Positions 61,259-64,000 of a stretch of DNA of 64,000 nt are shown piece by piece. Position 1 is the stretch's first letter. The number at the start of each line of letters is the position of its first letter. The stretch comes from Arenibacter sp041392165 (GTDB taxonomy: Bacteria; Bacteroidota; Bacteroidia; Flavobacteriales; Flavobacteriaceae), in contig JAWKMN010000009.1 of NCBI GenBank assembly GCA_041392165.1, positions 49,072 to 113,071 on the forward strand. Reading direction: 5' to 3'. The translations under genes were made by a program, and so were the position numbers. The notes under the pieces were generated by a model. That model saw only the letters and a list, made by a program, of their open reading frames with translations. It ran no database searches and had not been told where the DNA came from.

Positions 61259-61816
61259 TTACAATAATTTTTCTTTTGCCTTCCCGTCTTTTTGAAGACG
61301 CTCCCTTTCTTTAAGCTCTTTGTCCTTATACGCCTTTAATTCCCTGTCCATTGCTTCCAAGTCAATACCAAGAACATGCTTGTCGAACAACTTTAGACGA
61401 ATAAAATAAACAAAGGGTATCACCACCATCATAATGGGCAACAACCAAAATATTTCCACCTCATCTATAAACCGATCTTCATATATCAGGGAAACGGCCT
61501 GAAAGACGTACATGGCTATTGGGATCAATAACACGTGGTACCACCAATGTTTACAGGTAAAGAACCACAGTGTTAAGAGCAGGAGAGGTACAAATTTGGC
61601 CATAAACAGCCACATCACGGTAATGATACTTAACTGATATTTGCTTTCATAGGTGTAAAAGTAAAGGTCCAATGTACTGCCGGAAGGGAAAAATTTATAC
61701 GAATAAAACAGTAAGGGGGTCAAAGCAACCAAAGCCGCTACAATACTTCCAATAAGAAGACTTCTCGACTTTTTAGTTTTATTATTTTGGTCGAGTTTGC
61801 GGAACGGTTTAAACAT
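61259..61816 (-). CDS. Hypothetical multi-pass membrane protein
   Basis: A 185-residue membrane protein using ATG at 61816; an in-frame TTG at 61825 is less likely. Four hydrophobic helices are visible (LLIGSIVAALVALTPLLFY, IITVMWLFMAKFVPLLLLTL, YHVLLIPIAMYVFQAVSLI, FWLLPIMMVVIPFVYFI). The C-terminal 45 residues are strongly charged (DRELKAYKDKELKERERLQK) and cytosolic, probably coiled-coil. No known family is recognised. It may share the promoter region upstream with nothing else; a terminator of the next gene separates it from the small lipoprotein gene. Confidence 0.72.
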   Translation of the reverse strand: MFKPFRKLDQNNKTKKSRSLLIGSIVAALVALTPLLFYSYKFFPSGSTLDLYFYTYESKYQLSIITVMWLFMAKFVPLLLLTLWFFTCKHWWYHVLLIPIAMYVFQAVSLIYEDRFIDEVEIFWLLPIMMVVIPFVYFIRLKLFDKHVLGIDLEAMDRELKAYKDKELKERERLQKDGKAKEKLL

Positions 61817-61851
61817 TTTGATCAATTGGGCAATTGTTTTACCCTATTATA

Positions 61852-61887
61852 ACAAAAAAAATGGGCTTCTAGTATATAGAAGCCCAT
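61852..61887 (-). terminator. Leftward terminator of repeat lipoprotein gene
   Basis: ATGGGCTTCTA (61861-61871), five bases, TAGAAGCCCAT (61877-61887), perfect 11-base arms. Leftward the stem is followed by about nine T residues (A tract 61852-61860). It ends the transcript of the 62-residue lipoprotein at 61908-62096. Confidence 0.9.
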
Positions 61888-61907
61888 CTAAATTGGTAAA
61901 TTATGCG

Positions 61908-62096
61908 TTAACCGTTCTTCGGCACTTTCACCTTTAAAATGTCAATGCCGTTCGCCGGTACCTTAACTTTTAATATATCGATATTCTGTTCGTATAATGA
62001 ATCTTCTTCAGCAGTGTTGCCATTGGTACAGGAGAAGCTCATTAGCGAAATGCATGCCGCCAAAGCAAAGCCTAGGGATTTGTTTTTAATGTTCAT
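61908..62096 (-). CDS. 62-residue lipoprotein with duplicated IDILKVKVP motif
   Basis: A tiny lipoprotein starting at ATG 62096; the longer frame from 62129 only adds residues before a clean signal. The signal is MNIKNKSLGFALAACISLMS then SCTNGN with lipidated Cys near 23. The mature part is about 40 residues and ends with two tandem copies of a 12-residue unit, IDILKVKVPANG and IDILKVKVPKNG. It has its own strong terminator. No known family is recognised. Low length and short repeats suggest a surface-displayed peptide or a small structural protein. Confidence 0.75.
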   Translation of the reverse strand: MNIKNKSLGFALAACISLMSFSCTNGNTAEEDSLYEQNIDILKVKVPANGIDILKVKVPKNG

Positions 62097-62303
62097 GGTT
62101 TTAAATTTTAAGTTCGATAAAGGGTTCAACGTCGAACAAAAATATAAAAAAAAACCACATGGTCTGTATTACATCGATTAAATCATACATTTTACCGAAA
62201 TTGATGTATTTTGTCCCCAAACCCCAAATATTTGATGGCCTGCTATTTTTCGTAAACGGTATTGGGTTTTGGTAGATCTATAAGGGTAAACCAAAAACAG
62301 TAA

Positions 62304-62714
62304 TTATATAATGGAAAGTTGCCTGGTTTTTTCATCCAGTACTTCAATTTTTATGTCGGTTCTTGATGGAGGAAGTAATCCTTTTATTTTTTCCGGCCAT
62401 TCCATGAAAATCCAGGTATCCCTGCCCAGGTAGTCTTCAAGTCCGAGGTCCAAGGCTTCGTATTCATCGTTCAAACGGTAAAAATCAAAATGGTACCCCA
62501 ACAGCTCCCCGTTATCTTTATGATATTCGTTTACAATGCCAAAAGTGGGACTGCTTGTTGTGCCCCCACCTCCCAATTCTTTTACCAAGGCTTTTATCAA
62601 TGTAGTTTTGCCGGCCCCCATCTCCCCGTAAAAACAGAGTGATTTTGAAGGAATATTGGCAATCAATTGTTGGGCCACATCGGAAATTTGGGAAATGTTA
62701 TAGGAAATAGTCAT
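62304..62714 (-). CDS. tsaE: tRNA threonylcarbamoyladenosine biosynthesis ATPase TsaE
   Basis: A 136-residue P-loop protein that supports the TsaB-TsaD complex in making t6A37 in tRNA. Walker A is YGEMGAGKTTLIKALVKELG, the family block TSSPTFGIVNEYH follows, and HFDFYRLNDEYEALDLGLEDYL carries the acidic residues. The conserved W is in FMEWPEKI. Length is typical. It follows the porX gene (85 bases) on the same strand. Confidence 0.95.
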   Translation of the reverse strand: MTISYNISQISDVAQQLIANIPSKSLCFYGEMGAGKTTLIKALVKELGGGGTTSSPTFGIVNEYHKDNGELLGYHFDFYRLNDEYEALDLGLEDYLGRDTWIFMEWPEKIKGLLPPSRTDIKIEVLDEKTRQLSII

Positions 62715-62799
62715 TATTATTACATTAAAATATGCGCAAGTTAAATCCTATTCCCCATTTATTAAAATGCAGGTTTCATTTCGGCCTTGAAAAATACCG

Positions 62800-64000
62800 T
62801 CATCTAGGTTCCAAAACTACAAATGGAATTATCATTTCCTCCATGGAAACCCCGCCGTGTTGATACGTATTCCTGTAATAACCTACATAATGGTTATAAT
62901 TGTTGGGATAGGCAAAAAACAGATCATTTTTGGCAAATATATAAGAACTGCTAACATTTATATTGGGCAGGAAAATTTTTTTTGGATCCTTTGCCTCCAA
63001 TACATCCTTTTCTTCATACGTAAGGCTGCGTCCCGTTTTGTAGCGGAGGTTGAGGCTTGTTTCCTTGTCACCTATTACCTTGGAAGGCTGTTTTACATTA
63101 ATGGTACCGTGGTCTGTAGTAATGATCAATTTTAATCCCAATCCCTGTGCCTGTTGTATAATTTCCAATAAAGGGGAGTTTTTAAACCAGCTCTGGGTCA
63201 AGGAACGGTAGGCCTTGTCATTGGCGGCCAATTCTTTGACCACATCCATTTCCGTTTTGGAATGCGAGAGCATATCCACAAAGTTGTACACTAGAACAGT
63301 AAGATCATTGTCTTTTTGGGACCTAAAATTTTGGGACAGCTGCTTGCCTTGCTTTAGGCTGTTTATTTTATGGTATTCCCACTTCAGGTCCAGTCCCAAA
63401 CGTTTTAGCTGTGCCTCCAGAAACTGGGCTTCAAAAAGATTTTTGCCCCCTTCCTCGGTGTCGTTTCTCCACCATTGCGGATATTTTTTCTCCATGTCTA
63501 AAGGCGTAAGCCCAGAGAAAATGGCATTCCTTGCATACTGGGTGGCCGTAGGCAAAATACTGAAGTAGGGTACTTCCTTTCGCTTTCTGTAAAAGGAATT
63601 TAGGGTATCTTCAAAAGCCGACCACTGATCATATCGCAAATTATCTATGACCACCAATAATGTTTTGCCATCCCGCAACTCTGGTTGTACCAATTGTCCA
63701 AATAGGGTGTGGGACATGATGGGGCCATCTTTATCGGTAAACCAATCGGAATAATTTTTTTCCACAAATTTTCCAAACTGTTGGTTGGCCTCCGTTTTTT
63801 GGGACTCCAATATTTCGAACATTCCGGAATCTTCTATTTCCTCAAGCCGCAACTCCCATGAAATAAGTTTCTTGTACAGTTCCGCCCATTCTTCGTGGCA
63901 GTTTACCATAGCCAGTTCCATGGCAATCTTTCTAAATTCCTGTTGGTAGTTGGCGGTAGTCTTTTCCGAAACCAGGCGCGAATGGTCCAGATTTTTTTTT
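62800..64000 (-). CDS. porX: PorX-type response regulator with PglZ/alkaline-phosphatase domain (partial)
   Basis: The gene runs out of the window at 64000, so only its 3' part (about 400 codons) is present; the frame is open to the edge (HSRLVSEKTTANYQQEFRKI) and the ATG at 63921 is internal. The visible part is the PglZ phosphatase-like domain: VVIDNLRYDQWSAF (metal and nucleophile region with Asp), FSILPTATQYARNAIFSGL, NFVDMLSHSKTEMDVV and IITTDHGTINVKQPSKVIGD (Asp-His pair). PorX regulates type IX secretion through the PorY kinase and ECF sigma PorSigP in Porphyromonas. The receiver domain is expected upstream. Confidence 0.88.
   Translation of the reverse strand, partial: KKNLDHSRLVSEKTTANYQQEFRKIAMELAMVNCHEEWAELYKKLISWELRLEEIEDSGMFEILESQKTEANQQFGKFVEKNYSDWFTDKDGPIMSHTLFGQLVQPELRDGKTLLVVIDNLRYDQWSAFEDTLNSFYRKRKEVPYFSILPTATQYARNAIFSGLTPLDMEKKYPQWWRNDTEEGGKNLFEAQFLEAQLKRLGLDLKWEYHKINSLKQGKQLSQNFRSQKDNDLTVLVYNFVDMLSHSKTEMDVVKELAANDKAYRSLTQSWFKNSPLLEIIQQAQGLGLKLIITTDHGTINVKQPSKVIGDKETSLNLRYKTGRSLTYEEKDVLEAKDPKKIFLPNINVSSSYIFAKNDLFFAYPNNYNHYVGYYRNTYQHGGVSMEEMIIPFVVLEPR

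Noticed and set aside
1..64000. CRISPR arrays, rRNA operons and prophage genes
   Set aside because: Reading through all intergenic stretches showed no regularly spaced direct repeats, no rRNA-like blocks and no phage structural or integrase genes.

Overview
The window reads as chromosomal DNA of a marine-type member of the Flavobacteriaceae (Bacteroidota). The evidence is the gene content: a PorX-type response regulator of type IX secretion, a fused branched-chain E1 dehydrogenase, an acyl-CoA reductase next to a ferredoxin and serC/serA, and a topoisomerase IV pair. Promoters have the Bacteroidota -7 form TAnnTTTG, and starts lack an obvious Shine-Dalgarno. The DNA is moderately AT-rich apart from one GC-rich decayed insertion sequence. 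I saw no rRNA, tRNA or CRISPR array.

Layout. 0-3 kb: a decayed BNR/YCF48-like lipoprotein gene, then a leftward ECF sigma / anti-sigma / periplasmic-sensor operon, then a run of hairpins. 3-9.5 kb: ung, a single-domain response regulator, and leftward genes for a cytosolic substrate-binding protein, nucleoside phosphorylase, DUF1835, SUI1/YciH, DinB and a 2-oxoglutarate oxygenase. 9.6-16.8 kb: the fused E1 dehydrogenase leads into a cytosolic histidine kinase and an NtrC-type sigma-54 activator; next come a palindrome, a textbook sigma-54 promoter and an unlisted 58-residue four-cysteine protein, then glutamate dehydrogenase, a GreA/Rnk-like protein and an unknown. 17-18.4 kb: lipocalin-like and OmpA lipoproteins. 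18.4-23.4 kb: a six-gene type III polyketide synthase cluster.

23.4-34 kb holds mostly housekeeping and stress genes: TerC, HPF, an M28 peptidase, two helicases, pirin and LemA/DUF2207. The 1 kb gap at 35-36 kb is not empty. On the minus strand it carries two paralogous 28-residue peptide genes, a third 43-residue one and a terminator. 36-50.6 kb holds a cold-shock-domain protein, serine hydrolase, SlyD-like isomerase, serA, serC, acyl-CoA reductase, ferredoxin, ychF, parE/parC and a sterol-desaturase-family enzyme. 50.7-52.2 kb is a frameshifted GC-rich transposase. 52.5-64 kb holds a second TerC with a lipoprotein, an XRE repressor facing an M14 carboxypeptidase across an operator-like array, Lrp, DinB, aroB, proline dehydrogenase, alanine dehydrogenase, a tiny repeat lipoprotein, tsaE and the 3' part of porX.

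The best leads for undescribed biology are the sigma-54 two-component system with its adjacent cysteine mini-protein, the tandem micro-peptide operon at 35.1-35.6 kb, and the polyketide cluster with its own divergent ketosynthase and carrier protein. All functions are inferred by reading motifs; no database search was possible.
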